Source: Streptomyces sp. BK239
GTDB lineage: Bacteria; Actinomycetota; Actinomycetes; Streptomycetales; Streptomycetaceae
NCBI RefSeq assembly: GCF_004217285.1
Contig: NZ_SHKS01000005.1
Span: 496,001-560,000 of the forward strand
DNA: 64,000 nucleotides
Direction of reading: 5' to 3'
Position 1 is the first letter of the stretch, and each line of letters starts with the position of its first letter. Position numbers and translations under genes: made by a program. Shown piece by piece: positions 16,100 through 24,857 of this stretch. The notes under the pieces are model-generated. The model had not been told where the DNA came from. It saw only the letters and a program-made list of their open reading frames with translations, and made no database searches.

Positions 16100-16600
16100 T
16101 CAGCCGTTGTAGGGCACGGCCTTGAGGATGCGCACGGAGGCGGTCTTGCCGTTCGGCAGCTCGTACTCCGCGTCCTCGCCGACCTTGTGACCGATGACGC
16201 CGGCCCCCAGCGGGGACTGCGGCGAGTAGGTCTCGATGTCGGCGCTCGCGTACTCGCGCGAGGCCAGCAGGAAGTCCAGGGTGTCGTCCTCGTCACCGTC
16301 GAAGGCGATCGTCACGACCATGCCGGGGGCCACCGCGCCGTCCGCGGACGCCGGAGCCTCGCCGACCTTCGCGTTCTCCAGGAGCTGGGTCAGCTGGCGC
16401 ACTCGGAGCTCCTGCTTGCCCTGCTCCTCCTTGGCCGCGTGGTACCCGCCGTTCTCGCGCAGGTCGCCCTCCTCGCGCGCGGCGGCGATCTTGGCGGCGA
16501 TCTCCGTGCGCGCAGGACCAGTAAGGTACTCAAGCTCGTCCTTGAGCTTGTTGTACGCCTCCTGGGTCAGCCAGGTGACGTTCTCGCTGGTCTGGGTCAC
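16100..16600 (-). CDS. greA: Transcription elongation factor GreA
   Basis: 166 residues from GTG 16600, preceded by GAGGAG; a longer in-frame start at 16654 lacks a ribosome-binding site. The N-terminal coiled coil (about 9-75) carries the acidic tip region REEGDLRENGGYHAAKEEQG that reaches into the RNA polymerase secondary channel. The C-terminal FKBP-like domain ends with SPLGAGVIGHKVGEDAEYELPNG. It stimulates cleavage of backtracked transcripts. It is monocistronic and convergent with the exporter operon. Confidence 0.95.
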   Translation of the reverse strand: MTQTSENVTWLTQEAYNKLKDELEYLTGPARTEIAAKIAAAREEGDLRENGGYHAAKEEQGKQELRVRQLTQLLENAKVGEAPASADGAVAPGMVVTIAFDGDEDDTLDFLLASREYASADIETYSPQSPLGAGVIGHKVGEDAEYELPNGKTASVRILKAVPYNG

Positions 16601-16814
16601 AGGGTGCTCCTCGTCGGTACTGGGAAATACAAAGCTCGCCCTGCCCGGAAGCATGTTCCTCCAGGGATGGGCGAAACCACGAGCCTAACAATTCAGGGGC
16701 CGAAGGGGGAGGACATAAGCCACCAGAATTACGTCGGCGCAGGTCACCGTGTACGTATTGCGGAGGAAAGACATGCGCCCCGGCGGGCGGAGGGCCGCCG
16801 CCGGGACCGTGAGG

Positions 16815-17213
16815 TCAGTCCGCGTGACAGCCGAGCAGCTCCGCCGTCGTGCCCTGCGCCGTCGTACGCAGCGTGACCACGCGGTCGATACGGGTGTCCG
16901 AGCCGGAGAACCGGAAGTCCGCGCGGCCCACCTCGGCGCCGTTCTCGGCCTGCGAGCGGACCGTGCAGTAGCCGCTCGTGCCCGCGTCCTTGCGGACCTC
17001 CAGATGCGCCTGCACCGAGTTCGCGGTGGCCTTGAAGCTGATTACCTCGGCGCTGATCTTGTTCTGGCCCACGTAGTGGTAGGCGAAGTAGCCGAGCAGG
17101 GCGAGCAGCGCCGCGCCCAGGACGGCGCCGACGAGCTTGAGGGTGCGGTCGGCGCGCTCGTCGGAGGAGCGGCCGTAACGACCCTGGGGCGGTCGCGTGG
17201 TCGCCGTACTCAT
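16815..17213 (-). CDS. DUF4307 family single-pass membrane protein
   Basis: 132 residues. A charged N-terminal cytoplasmic segment (1-25) is followed by a transmembrane helix (about 26-48) and an extracytoplasmic beta-rich domain with two cysteines (GYCTV and LLGCHAD) that could pair. The pattern fits DUF4307, an actinobacterial family often beside mca, as here. The function is unknown. It is divergent from mca, with 148 bp between them. Confidence 0.8.
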   Translation of the reverse strand: MSTATTRPPQGRYGRSSDERADRTLKLVGAVLGAALLALLGYFAYHYVGQNKISAEVISFKATANSVQAHLEVRKDAGTSGYCTVRSQAENGAEVGRADFRFSGSDTRIDRVVTLRTTAQGTTAELLGCHAD

Positions 17214-17361
17214 GATCGTCCTCTCCGCCGGGGCGGGACGAACGTCCCGAAAACGGCACCGGAGCCCCGCTCCGGAATTATCGAGCTCCCGATTCGGTCA
17301 CTATAGAAGCCGCTGACCGCACCCCGGCCCATGGGGGCGCCGACTTTTCGAGGATTGAGTC

Positions 17362-18243
17362 TTGACTGACCAGCTGCGACTGATGGCCGTCCACGCGCAC
17401 CCCGACGACGAGTCGAGCAAGGGCGCGGCCACCATGGCGAAGTACGTGTCCGAGGGGGTGGACGTGCTGGTCGTGACCTGCACGGGAGGGGAGCGCGGCT
17501 CCATCCTCAACCCCAAGCTCCAGGGCGACACGTACATCGAGGAGCACATCCACGAGGTGCGCAAGAAGGAGATGGACGAGGCCCGCGAGATCCTCGGGGT
17601 CAAGCAGGAGTGGCTCGGCTTCGTCGACTCCGGCCTGCCCGAGGGCGACCCGCTGCCCCCGCTGCCCGAGGGCTGCTTCGCCCTGGAGGACGTGGACCGG
17701 GCGGCCGGCGAGCTGGTGCGGCAGATCCGCTCCTTCCGTCCGCAGGTGATCACCACCTACGACGAGAACGGCGGCTACCCGCACCCCGACCACATCATGA
17801 CCCACAAGATCTCGATGGTCGCCTTCGAGGGCGCCGAGGACACCGTGAAGTACCCGGAGGACGAGTACGGCCCGGCGTACCGCCCGCTGAAGCTCTACTA
17901 CAACCAGGGCTTCAACCGCCCGCGCACCGAGGCGCTGCACCACGCGATGCTCGACCGCGGGCTGGAGTCCCCCTACGGGGAGTGGCTCAAGCGCTGGGAC
18001 GAGTTCGGGCGGAAGGAGCGCACCCTCACCACGCATGTCCCGTGCGCCGACTTCTTTGAGATCCGCGACAAGGCGCTGATCGCGCACGCCACGCAGATCG
18101 ACCCCGACGGCGGCTGGTTCCGGGTGCCGATGGAGATCCAGAGGGAGGTCTGGCCCACGGAGGAGTACGAGCTCGCGAAGTCGCGGGTGGACACCTCCCT
18201 CCCCGAGGACGACCTGTTTGCGGGCATCCGCGACAATGCCTGA
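17362..18243 (+). CDS. mca: Mycothiol S-conjugate amidase
   Basis: 293 residues from a TTG start preceded by AGGA. LmbE-like zinc hydrolase: metal ligands in VHAHPDDESS (His13, Asp16) and YPHPDHIM. The N-terminal CTGGERGSILNP is typical of Mca rather than the MshB deacetylase. It cleaves mycothiol conjugates of toxins and antibiotics to a mercapturic acid and GlcN-inositol, completing thiol-based detoxification. Mycothiol supports an actinobacterial host. The next small gene begins one base after its stop or overlaps it. Confidence 0.94.
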   Translation: MTDQLRLMAVHAHPDDESSKGAATMAKYVSEGVDVLVVTCTGGERGSILNPKLQGDTYIEEHIHEVRKKEMDEAREILGVKQEWLGFVDSGLPEGDPLPPLPEGCFALEDVDRAAGELVRQIRSFRPQVITTYDENGGYPHPDHIMTHKISMVAFEGAEDTVKYPEDEYGPAYRPLKLYYNQGFNRPRTEALHHAMLDRGLESPYGEWLKRWDEFGRKERTLTTHVPCADFFEIRDKALIAHATQIDPDGGWFRVPMEIQREVWPTEEYELAKSRVDTSLPEDDLFAGIRDNA

Positions 18244-18244
18244 C

Positions 18245-18493
18245 ATGAGCGCAAGCGTGAGCCTGGCAGTGACGCAGTTCGCCACCCTCGCCAAGGAGGT
18301 GGACAAGGACAAGGTCACCCCCGGCGTCCTCGGTTTCATCGTCTTCGCGGTGATGGCCGTGGCCGTGTGGGGCCTGATGAAGTCCATGAGCAAGCACATG
18401 GGCAAGGTCGACTTCGAGGAGAAGACCGAGGACCGGACGTCGGCCTCCTCCGGCGACGGCCCCAAGGGCAAGGCGTCCCCGGCGAACAGCTGA
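18245..18493 (+). CDS. Small single-pass membrane protein downstream of mca
   Basis: 82 residues from ATG 18245; ATG 18236, overlapping the mca stop, is an alternative. One transmembrane helix (about 26-44) is followed by a charged tail ending SSGDGPKGKASPANS. It probably shares the mca transcript. Its last part (18412-18493) and the DNA beyond are duplicated at 19395-19599, on the far side of a Uma2 gene. The function is unknown. Confidence 0.7.
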   Translation: MSASVSLAVTQFATLAKEVDKDKVTPGVLGFIVFAVMAVAVWGLMKSMSKHMGKVDFEEKTEDRTSASSGDGPKGKASPANS

Positions 18494-18612
18494 CCCGCCC
18501 GCAAGGGCGCGAGGACCCCTGACAGCCGCCCCACACGCACACCGTGCCCCGTGGGGCGGCCCCCGGCACGCCCCCGCGCCGTGCCACGGCCGCCCCGACG
18601 GACGCCTGACGC
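18412..18612 (+). repeat. Direct repeat copy 1 flanking the Uma2 gene (functional 3' end)
   Basis: This copy contains the last codons of the small membrane-protein gene and its terminator-like tail. Over 18441-18612 it differs from copy 2 (19428-19599) at only about six or seven positions, including two compensating 1-bp indels, and is offset by 987 bp. Similarity fades upstream but is still visible at CTTCGAGGAGAAG (18412-18424). Confidence 0.85.
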
Positions 18613-18717
18613 CGGCACAGGTGGCAGCTGGAGTATGTGGGGAGTGTTCCGACCGCCCGCGAACAACGATTGTCCGAGCGCTACCGGTCGGATGGCGCGA
18701 GCGAGACCTCTTCGTCC

Positions 18718-19284
18718 TTACAGGACCCCAAGATCGACCGTGATGGAGAAAGGTGCGGTGGCCTTCACCGTGCCTGTGAACATCTCGCCGTCCCTGTAAG
18801 CCTTGGTGGCGGGATCGAGGACGTAGGTGTAGACGATCGGGACACCGGTGGCGGCCTGCTCGACCCGCCAGTAGAAGGGGATGCCGACCTTGGCGTACTG
18901 GTCCACCTTCACGATCCGGTCAGTGGTCTCCGAACCGGGCGACACGACCTCGACGACCAAGAGCACGTGCTCGGGGCGGGTAGGCGTGAGGTCGATGGTC
19001 TCCGCCCGGTAGACGATGACGTCGGGACGGCGGTTGGTGAGCGGAACGTCCTGCAGACGCACGTCGAAGTCCGTGTCAGCGTTCCAGTCCGGGCCCGCGG
19101 CGGCGTCCAGGGCATTGGCCAGGATCCGAGCCAGCCGGTTGTGCCGTTTGGGGGCGCTCGGGCTCACCACGACCATCCCGTCCACGATCTCGATACCGGC
19201 ACACTGCTCCTCGGACCAGGAGTCGTACTGTTCGGCGCTGATCTGTGAATGCATCCACGCGGGCGCCACCATCTCGGCGGTCAT
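18718..19284 (-). CDS. Uma2-family (DUF820) putative restriction-fold nuclease
   Basis: 188 residues. PD-(D/E)XK-like core: EIVDGMVVVSPSAPKRHNRLARIL, then RRPDVIVYRAE (metal-binding Asp) and VLLVVEVVSPGSETTDRIVKVDQYAKVGIPFYWRV (Glu plus the trailing Lys). The family is abundant in Streptomyces and cyanobacteria, and its biological role is not established. It sits alone on the minus strand between two ~200-bp direct repeats, which marks it as inserted. The 105 bp after its stop hold no gene. Confidence 0.9.
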   Translation of the reverse strand: MTAEMVAPAWMHSQISAEQYDSWSEEQCAGIEIVDGMVVVSPSAPKRHNRLARILANALDAAAGPDWNADTDFDVRLQDVPLTNRRPDVIVYRAETIDLTPTRPEHVLLVVEVVSPGSETTDRIVKVDQYAKVGIPFYWRVEQAATGVPIVYTYVLDPATKAYRDGEMFTGTVKATAPFSITVDLGVL

Positions 19285-19394
19285 GGTGTACCTCCTTCGA
19301 GGAGCCTCGGCAGGTCCAGCGCTGCGTCCAGCCTACTGTTTCGAGGTGTCGAGCCGCCCGGCCCAGGGGAACGCCGGGAAAGGCTGGACAGCGC

Positions 19395-19599
19395 CTTCGA
19401 GGAGAAGTCCGACCCGGACGAGCCGGGCGGCCTCCTCCGGCGACGGCCCCCAGGGCAAGGCGTCCCCGGCGAACAGCTGACCCGCCCGCAAGGGCGCGAG
19501 GACCCCTGAGAGCCGCCCCACCGCACACCGTGCCCCATGGGGCGGCCCCCGGCACGCCCCCGCGCCGTGCCACGGCCGCCCCGGACGAACGCCTGACGC
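19395..19599 (+). repeat. Direct repeat copy 2 flanking the Uma2 gene (orphan gene tail)
   Basis: This is a second copy of the small gene's 3' end: one frame still encodes SSGDGPQGKASPANS and stops at 19480, but no start or membrane helix precedes it, so this is a gene remnant. It lies directly upstream of the thioredoxin-domain gene. That suggests the small gene and the thioredoxin gene were neighbours before the Uma2 insertion. Confidence 0.85.
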
Positions 19600-19633
19600 A
19601 CGGGGGGCGGGGTACTGCGGCAGGATGGACGTC

Positions 19634-21667
19634 ATGGCGAACCGACTGGCCCACGAGACCTCCCCCTATCTCCTCCAGCACGCCGACAACCCGGTCCACT
19701 GGTGGCCCTGGTCGGCGGAGGCGTTCGAGGAGGCGCGCAGGCGGGGTGTGCCGGTGCTGCTCAGCGTGGGGTACTCCAGCTGCCACTGGTGCCATGTGAT
19801 GGCGCACGAGTCGTTCGAGGACCAGGCGACCGCCGACTACCTCAACGAGCACTTCATCAGCGTCAAGGTCGACCGCGAGGAGCGCCCCGACGTCGACGCC
19901 GTGTACATGGAGGCCGTGCAGGCCGCCACCGGGCAGGGCGGCTGGCCGATGACCGTGTTCCTCACGCCGGACGCCGAGCCCTTCTACTTCGGCACCTACT
20001 TCCCGCCCGCGCCCCGGCACGGGATGCCGTCCTTCCGGCAGGTGCTGGAAGGGGTGCGGCACGCCTGGACCGACCGGCGCGAGGAGGTCGCCGAGGTCGC
20101 CGGGAAGATCGTGCGGGACCTGGCGGGCCGGGAGATCGCCTACGGCGACGACGTCGCCCCGGGTGAACAGGAGCTGTCGCAGGCGCTGCTCGGCCTGACC
20201 CGTGAGTACGACCCGCAGCGCGGCGGGTTCGGCGGGGCGCCCAAGTTCCCGCCGTCCATGGTGATCGAGTTCCTGCTGCGCCACCACGCCCGCACCGGCG
20301 CCGAGGGCGCGCTCCAGATGGCCCGGGACACCTGCGAACGCATGGCCCGCGGCGGGATCTACGACCAGCTCGGCGGCGGTTTCGCCCGCTACTCCGTCGA
20401 CCGGGACTGGACCGTGCCGCACTTCGAGAAGATGCTGTACGACAACGCGCTGCTGTGCCGGGTGTACGCGCACCTGTGGCGGGCCACCGGCTCGGAGCTC
20501 GCGCGCCGGGTCGCGCTGGAGACCGCCGACTTCATGGTGCGCGAACTGCGCACCGCCGAGGGCGGGTTCGCCTCCGCGCTGGACGCCGACAGCGACGACG
20601 GGACCGGCCGGCACGTCGAGGGCGCGTACTACGTCTGGACGCCCGAGCAGCTCACGGAGGTCCTCGGCGCCGAGGACGCGCAGACGGCCGCACAGTACTT
20701 CGGCGTCACCGAGGCGGGCACCTTCGAGGAGGGCGCCTCCGTCCTGCAACTCCCGCAGCAGGACGGTGTGTTCGACGCCGAGAAGATCGCCTCTGTCAAG
20801 GAGCGGCTGGCGGCCGCGCGGGCGGCGCGGACCGCTCCCGGCCGGGACGACAAGGTCGTCGCCGCCTGGAACGGGCTCGCGATCGCCGCGCTGGCCGAGA
20901 CCGGCGCGTACTTCGACCGCCCCGACCTCGTCGACGCGGCCGTCTCCGCCGCCGACCTCCTCGTACGGCTGCACCTCGACGACCGGGCCCGGCTGGCCCG
21001 CACCAGCAAGGACGGGCACGTCGGCGCGAACGCGGGCGTGCTGGAGGACTACGCCGACGTGGCGGAGGGCTTCCTCGCACTGGCCTCCGTGACGGGGGAG
21101 GGCGTGTGGCTGGAGTTCGCGGGCTTCCTGCTCGACCAGGTACTGGTCCGTTTCGTGGACCCCGAGTCGGGGGCGCTGTACGACACCGCCGCGGACGCCG
21201 AGCGGCTCATCCGGCGGCCGCAGGACCCGACCGACAACGCGGTGCCCTCCGGCTGGTCGGCGGCCGCGGGCGCGCTGCTGTCGTACGCGGCGCACACCGG
21301 CTCCGAGCCCCATCGCACCGCCGCCGAGCGGGCGTTGGGGGTCGTGAAGGCGCTCGGGCCGCGGGTGCCGCGGTTCATCGGGTGGGGGCTGGCCGTGGCG
21401 GAGGCGCTGCTCGACGGGCCGCGTGAGGTGGCCGTGGTCGGCCGGGCCGGGAGCGATCCCGCCGCCGACGAGCTGCACCGGACCGCGCTGCTCGGCACCG
21501 CGCCCGGCGCGGTGGTCGCCCGGGGCGCGCTGGACAGCGAGGAGTTCCCGCTGCTCGCGGACCGGGTGCTCGTCGAGGGCGCGGCGACGGCGTACGTCTG
21601 CCGGGGGTTCGTGTGCGAGCTGCCGACGACGGACGCGGACGCCCTGCGGGACAGGCTCACGCCGTGA
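19634..21667 (+). CDS. Thioredoxin-domain protein, YyaL/DUF255 family
   Basis: 677 residues from ATG 19634 (ATG 19625 also possible). The N-terminal 150 residues are a thioredoxin-like domain opening with the family signature NRLAHETSPYLLQHADNPV and carrying the redox motif SCHWCHV (Cys50, Cys53). The rest resembles an (alpha/alpha)6 barrel glycosidase-like fold (LGGGFARYSVDRDWTVPHFEKMLYDN, WNGLAI). The family is widespread (human SPATA20) and biochemically unassigned. It is cytoplasmic. It is probably a stand-alone gene. Confidence 0.9.
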   Translation: MANRLAHETSPYLLQHADNPVHWWPWSAEAFEEARRRGVPVLLSVGYSSCHWCHVMAHESFEDQATADYLNEHFISVKVDREERPDVDAVYMEAVQAATGQGGWPMTVFLTPDAEPFYFGTYFPPAPRHGMPSFRQVLEGVRHAWTDRREEVAEVAGKIVRDLAGREIAYGDDVAPGEQELSQALLGLTREYDPQRGGFGGAPKFPPSMVIEFLLRHHARTGAEGALQMARDTCERMARGGIYDQLGGGFARYSVDRDWTVPHFEKMLYDNALLCRVYAHLWRATGSELARRVALETADFMVRELRTAEGGFASALDADSDDGTGRHVEGAYYVWTPEQLTEVLGAEDAQTAAQYFGVTEAGTFEEGASVLQLPQQDGVFDAEKIASVKERLAAARAARTAPGRDDKVVAAWNGLAIAALAETGAYFDRPDLVDAAVSAADLLVRLHLDDRARLARTSKDGHVGANAGVLEDYADVAEGFLALASVTGEGVWLEFAGFLLDQVLVRFVDPESGALYDTAADAERLIRRPQDPTDNAVPSGWSAAAGALLSYAAHTGSEPHRTAAERALGVVKALGPRVPRFIGWGLAVAEALLDGPREVAVVGRAGSDPAADELHRTALLGTAPGAVVARGALDSEEFPLLADRVLVEGAATAYVCRGFVCELPTTDADALRDRLTP

Positions 21668-21692
21668 GCGGTGTCGTGACCGGCGTCCGCGC

Positions 21693-22424
21693 TCAGTCGG
21701 TGGAGGCGAACTCCGCCATCGCTCGTTCCACGATGGTCTCCAGCTGTTCGTGGTGGGCGCCCTTCCAGTAGGCGCGGCCGCATTCACGGCACTGGGCGAA
21801 CACGTCGTAGGAGCGGTGCGTGCCGTGCTCCAGCTGGTCGGCGACCTCGTCCTTGGTGGCCTGTCTCAGCAGACCGTTGCAGGCGGTGCAGCGCGTCCAG
21901 GGGCGCAGCTCGGGGGCGAACCGGGCCAGGACGTCCCGGAGCTGGTCGTCGGGGCGGGTGCTGTAGACGTATCCGCCGGCCCACAGTTCGCGGCGGCGCA
22001 GCAGGCCCCGGTCGCGGCTGAGCATGACCCGGCGCTCGGCGGCGGAGCGGGCGGCGAGCGCCGGGTCGCCGATGTCCGTCGACTCGTACGCGGTGTCCAC
22101 GCCGAGCAGGCGCATCCGGCGGGCGAGGGTGCCGAGGTGGACGTCGAGGAGGAAGCGCAGGGGCGCGCCGGGCACCCGCTGGGGCCGGGCGACGGGGCGG
22201 ACGCTCACCGACTCGCCGTGCGCCGGGATGTGCGAGAACGGCGCCTCACGGCCGTCGACGACGAGGGCGCCGACCTCGGTCAGCGGGACGCCGAGGGACT
22301 CCACGACGTGGCCGAGGGTGGAGACGCCGTCGACGGCGAGGGGGTGGACGCCGGTCCGCCGGGCGTGCGGGACGAACAGGGCCAGTTCGGGGGCGACTTC
22401 GACGTGGATCTCGGATGTGCTCAC
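21693..22424 (-). CDS. Mut7-C RNase-like protein with ubiquitin-like N-terminus and zinc ribbon
   Basis: 243 residues. Residues 1-85 resemble the ubiquitin-like beta-grasp domain found before Mut7-C. About 88-170 is the Mut7-C (PIN-like) domain with RFLLDVHLGTLARRMRLLG and MLSRDRGLLRR, whose aspartates are the expected metal ligands. The C-terminus holds a zinc ribbon of two CxxC pairs (CTAC and CREC). The family is predicted to be an RNA-processing nuclease. It is convergent with the thioredoxin-domain gene; stop codons are 26 bp apart. Confidence 0.88.
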   Translation of the reverse strand: MSTSEIHVEVAPELALFVPHARRTGVHPLAVDGVSTLGHVVESLGVPLTEVGALVVDGREAPFSHIPAHGESVSVRPVARPQRVPGAPLRFLLDVHLGTLARRMRLLGVDTAYESTDIGDPALAARSAAERRVMLSRDRGLLRRRELWAGGYVYSTRPDDQLRDVLARFAPELRPWTRCTACNGLLRQATKDEVADQLEHGTHRSYDVFAQCRECGRAYWKGAHHEQLETIVERAMAEFASTD

Positions 22425-22505
22425 CCGGTCAGGATGGCACGGGGAGGGCCGGGGCTCGCCGGGGTTTTCCCGGGCCTTGCCCCGGCCCCCTCCCGGAGGC
22501 CTTTC

Positions 22506-23144
22506 TCAGGGGCTCTCCCGGGGCAGGCCCTGCTGGAGGACCCGCAGGGAGCGGTCGACGAGGTCGGCGAAGTCGTCCCGGTGACCGTTCTCCGCCCAGT
22601 ACAGCGAGGTCTCCATCAGGCCGCCGAGGAGGGACATCGCGTAGACCCGCACCTCCAGGCTGTCGGGGGCGCGGCCGGTGCGTTCGGCGATCGCGGTGCA
22701 GAGCAGGCGGCCGGTGGCCGACATGCTCTCCATCATCCGGGAGCGCACGGCGGGGACCTCGACCATCAGCCGGGTGCGCAGCCGTGCCACCTCGGGGTCC
22801 TCCACGACGCCGGTGCGGACGGCCTCCCGCAGCATGTGCCGGATGCTGTCCGCCCACGGCTCGTCGGCGGGCCGGCCGCGGAGCTCCTCCAGCAGGACGG
22901 CGTCGTACTCGTCGGTGAGGACGATGTCCTCCTTGGCCGGGAAGTAGCGGAAGACGGTCGACGGCGACACCTCCGCCCGCTCGGCGATCTGCTCGATCGT
23001 GGTGGCGTCGTACCCCTGCTCCTCGACGAGGGCGTAGGTCGCGGCGCGGATCGCCTCACGGGTCTTGATCTTCTTACGCTCACGGAGCCCCGGCCGGGGC
23101 CGGTCGCCGGGGGAGGTGGTCTGTACGGCCGTCATGCAGGTCAT
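22506..23144 (-). CDS. TetR-family regulator of the adjacent MFS exporter
   Basis: 212 residues from ATG 23144, which overlaps the exporter's stop (ATGA); ATG 23135 is the alternative. TetR helix-turn-helix at about 28-70: TREAIRAATYALVEEQGY, TTIEQIAERAEVSPSTVFRYF. The C-terminal region is a variable helical ligand-binding domain. It is transcribed with, and downstream of, the MFS pump. It probably represses the operon by binding the near-palindrome at 24726-24740. Confidence 0.92.
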   Translation of the reverse strand: MTCMTAVQTTSPGDRPRPGLRERKKIKTREAIRAATYALVEEQGYDATTIEQIAERAEVSPSTVFRYFPAKEDIVLTDEYDAVLLEELRGRPADEPWADSIRHMLREAVRTGVVEDPEVARLRTRLMVEVPAVRSRMMESMSATGRLLCTAIAERTGRAPDSLEVRVYAMSLLGGLMETSLYWAENGHRDDFADLVDRSLRVLQQGLPRESP

Positions 23145-24721
23145 TGTCGAACATCACCCGGCGCCAGGACCACGCCCGAGGGCCCGGACGACTCGTCGGC
23201 ATCCCGCGCCGCGGGGCGGGGCGCGCTCGGCAGCAGCACGGCGGCGAGCAGGGCGGCGACGATCGCCGCGATCCCGCACACCGCGAGGGCGACGTCCATG
23301 CCGTGGACGTAGGCGCTGTTCGCGGAGGCGGTCAGCTCATCGAGGCCCGTGCGCTCGGCGAGCAGGTGGGCGGCGACCACGGATCCCCCGGCGGCGTCGG
23401 CGGCCTCCGTGGGCAGTCCGGTGACGTCGAGGCGGCCGCGGTAGGCGCTCGCCAGGAGGCTGCCGAGCAGGGCGATGCCGATCGCGCCGCCCACCTGGCG
23501 CAGCGTCATCAGCAGCCCGGAGCCGCTGCCGGCCCGATCCGACGGCAGGGTGCCGAGGGCGCCCGACATCGCGGGCACGAGGGAGAAGCCGAAGCCGAAC
23601 CCGGCGACCGACAGCCACAGCGCGGTGAAGCCGTAGCCGGATTCCACCGTCGTACGGCTGCCCAAGAGCGCGGCGAAGGCCAGCACCGCCAGACCGGCGC
23701 TCACCACGGTCCGCGCCCCGAAGCGGGCGACGAACGGCTGCGCGGCCCGGGCGGCCACGACCAGCCCGCCCATCATCGGCAGCAGACGCACCCCGGTGCC
23801 GAGGGCGTCGTGGCCAAGAACTGACTGGAGGTAGGGCGGCAGCACGAACAGCAGCCCGGACAGAACGAAGACCACCAGGGTCGCCGCGAGCGTGTTGAAC
23901 AGGAACCCGCGGCGGGCGAGCAGTGTCAGGTCGAGCAGGGGCCGGGGCATCCGGCGCTCGCGCAGCACCAGGGCGGCGATCAGGGCGACGGCCGCGCCCG
24001 ACATGGCGAGGACGAGCGGATCGGCCCAGCCGCGGCCGGGCGCCTCGATGATGGCGTAGACGAGCGCACCGAGCCCGGCGGCGGTGAGCGCGGTGGAGAC
24101 GGCGTCGACCTTGGGGGAGGACGGGTCGCGGGTCTCCGGCAGCAGCAGGAGGCATGAGGCGATGCCGAGCGCGGCCATCGGGACGTTGACGAGGAAGACC
24201 GAGCCCCACCAGAAGTGGTCGAGCAGCCAGCCGCCGACGATCGGGCCGAGCGGCAGGCCGAGCGTCGAACCGGCGGAGACGATGCCGACGGCCTTGGCGC
24301 GCTCCTCGGGTGCGAACAGCGAGGGCAGGACCGACAGGGCGAGCGGGGTGACCAGCGCCGCCCCGACGCCCATCACCGCGCGGGCGGCGATGACCGCGCT
24401 CACGTTCTCGGTGAGCGCTCCCGCCAGCGAGCCGGCCAGGAAGACGCCGAGTCCGGTGATCAGCATCCGCCGCCGGCCGAACCGGTCGCCGAGCAGCCCG
24501 GCGGGGAGCATCAGCGCCGCGAAGACGACGACGTAGGCGTCCGCCGTCCACTGCTGTTCCCCGGTGCTCGCGCCCAGGTCGGCGGCCATGGTCGGCAGCG
24601 CCACGTTGAGGATCGTGATGTCGAAGCCGAGCGTGAGCATGCTCGCGACCAGGGCCCCGAGGGCCCACCAGCGTCGGGGGTCCGGGCGGGCAGGCCCGGC
24701 CGGTAATGTGACAGCATCCAT
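23141..24721 (-). CDS. MFS drug exporter, 14-TM (EmrB/QacA family), with TTA codon
   Basis: 526 residues. About fourteen transmembrane helices. The family motifs WWALGALVASMLTLGFDITILNVALP (helix 1 region), GLLGDRFGRRRML (motif A) and LPLGPIVGGWLL (motif C, antiporter) are present. It probably exports antiseptics or antibiotics by proton antiport. Codon 6 is TTA (24704-24706 on the plus strand reads TAA), so full translation should need the bldA tRNA. No Shine-Dalgarno precedes ATG 24721, and the promoter spacing places transcription start on the ATG itself, so the mRNA is likely leaderless. Confidence 0.92.
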   Translation of the reverse strand: MDAVTLPAGPARPDPRRWWALGALVASMLTLGFDITILNVALPTMAADLGASTGEQQWTADAYVVVFAALMLPAGLLGDRFGRRRMLITGLGVFLAGSLAGALTENVSAVIAARAVMGVGAALVTPLALSVLPSLFAPEERAKAVGIVSAGSTLGLPLGPIVGGWLLDHFWWGSVFLVNVPMAALGIASCLLLLPETRDPSSPKVDAVSTALTAAGLGALVYAIIEAPGRGWADPLVLAMSGAAVALIAALVLRERRMPRPLLDLTLLARRGFLFNTLAATLVVFVLSGLLFVLPPYLQSVLGHDALGTGVRLLPMMGGLVVAARAAQPFVARFGARTVVSAGLAVLAFAALLGSRTTVESGYGFTALWLSVAGFGFGFSLVPAMSGALGTLPSDRAGSGSGLLMTLRQVGGAIGIALLGSLLASAYRGRLDVTGLPTEAADAAGGSVVAAHLLAERTGLDELTASANSAYVHGMDVALAVCGIAAIVAALLAAVLLPSAPRPAARDADESSGPSGVVLAPGDVRQ

Positions 24722-24725
24722 GAAA

Positions 24726-24758
24726 TGAGAGTAGCTTTCAAAATGTAGGGGCTGTCAA
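24726..24758 (-). promoter_or_regulatory. Leaderless promoter and TetR-type operator of the efflux operon
   Basis: On the minus strand TTGACA (24753-24758) is followed by a 19-bp spacer and TACTCT (24728-24733), 7 nt before the ATG at 24721. The near-palindrome TGAGAGTAGCTTTCA (24726-24740) covers the -10 region: its arms read TGARAG and CTYTCA around a 3-bp centre. It is the obvious site for the operon's own TetR protein. The spacer is long, so the exact -10 is uncertain. Confidence 0.6.
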
Positions 24759-24794
24759 TAGCGAGTGTGTCGGTGTCGGGTCGGGCAACGCGGA

Positions 24795-24823
24795 AGGGCC
24801 ACGGCTCCGCAAGCCGTGGCCCT
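24795..24823 (-). terminator. Hairpin terminator after the hemolysin III-like gene
   Basis: A perfect 12-bp stem (24795-24806 with 24812-24823) with a 5-nt loop, 35 bp past the stop codon on the minus strand. Confidence 0.8.
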
Positions 24824-24857
24824 CTTCGTTCCGGGGTTGGAGTGCTCTTCCCGTGTT

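Noticed and set aside
19076..21787. 900-codon minus-strand open frame
   Set aside because: Antisense shadow of the thioredoxin-domain gene; its translation is Arg/Gly/His-rich and matches nothing.
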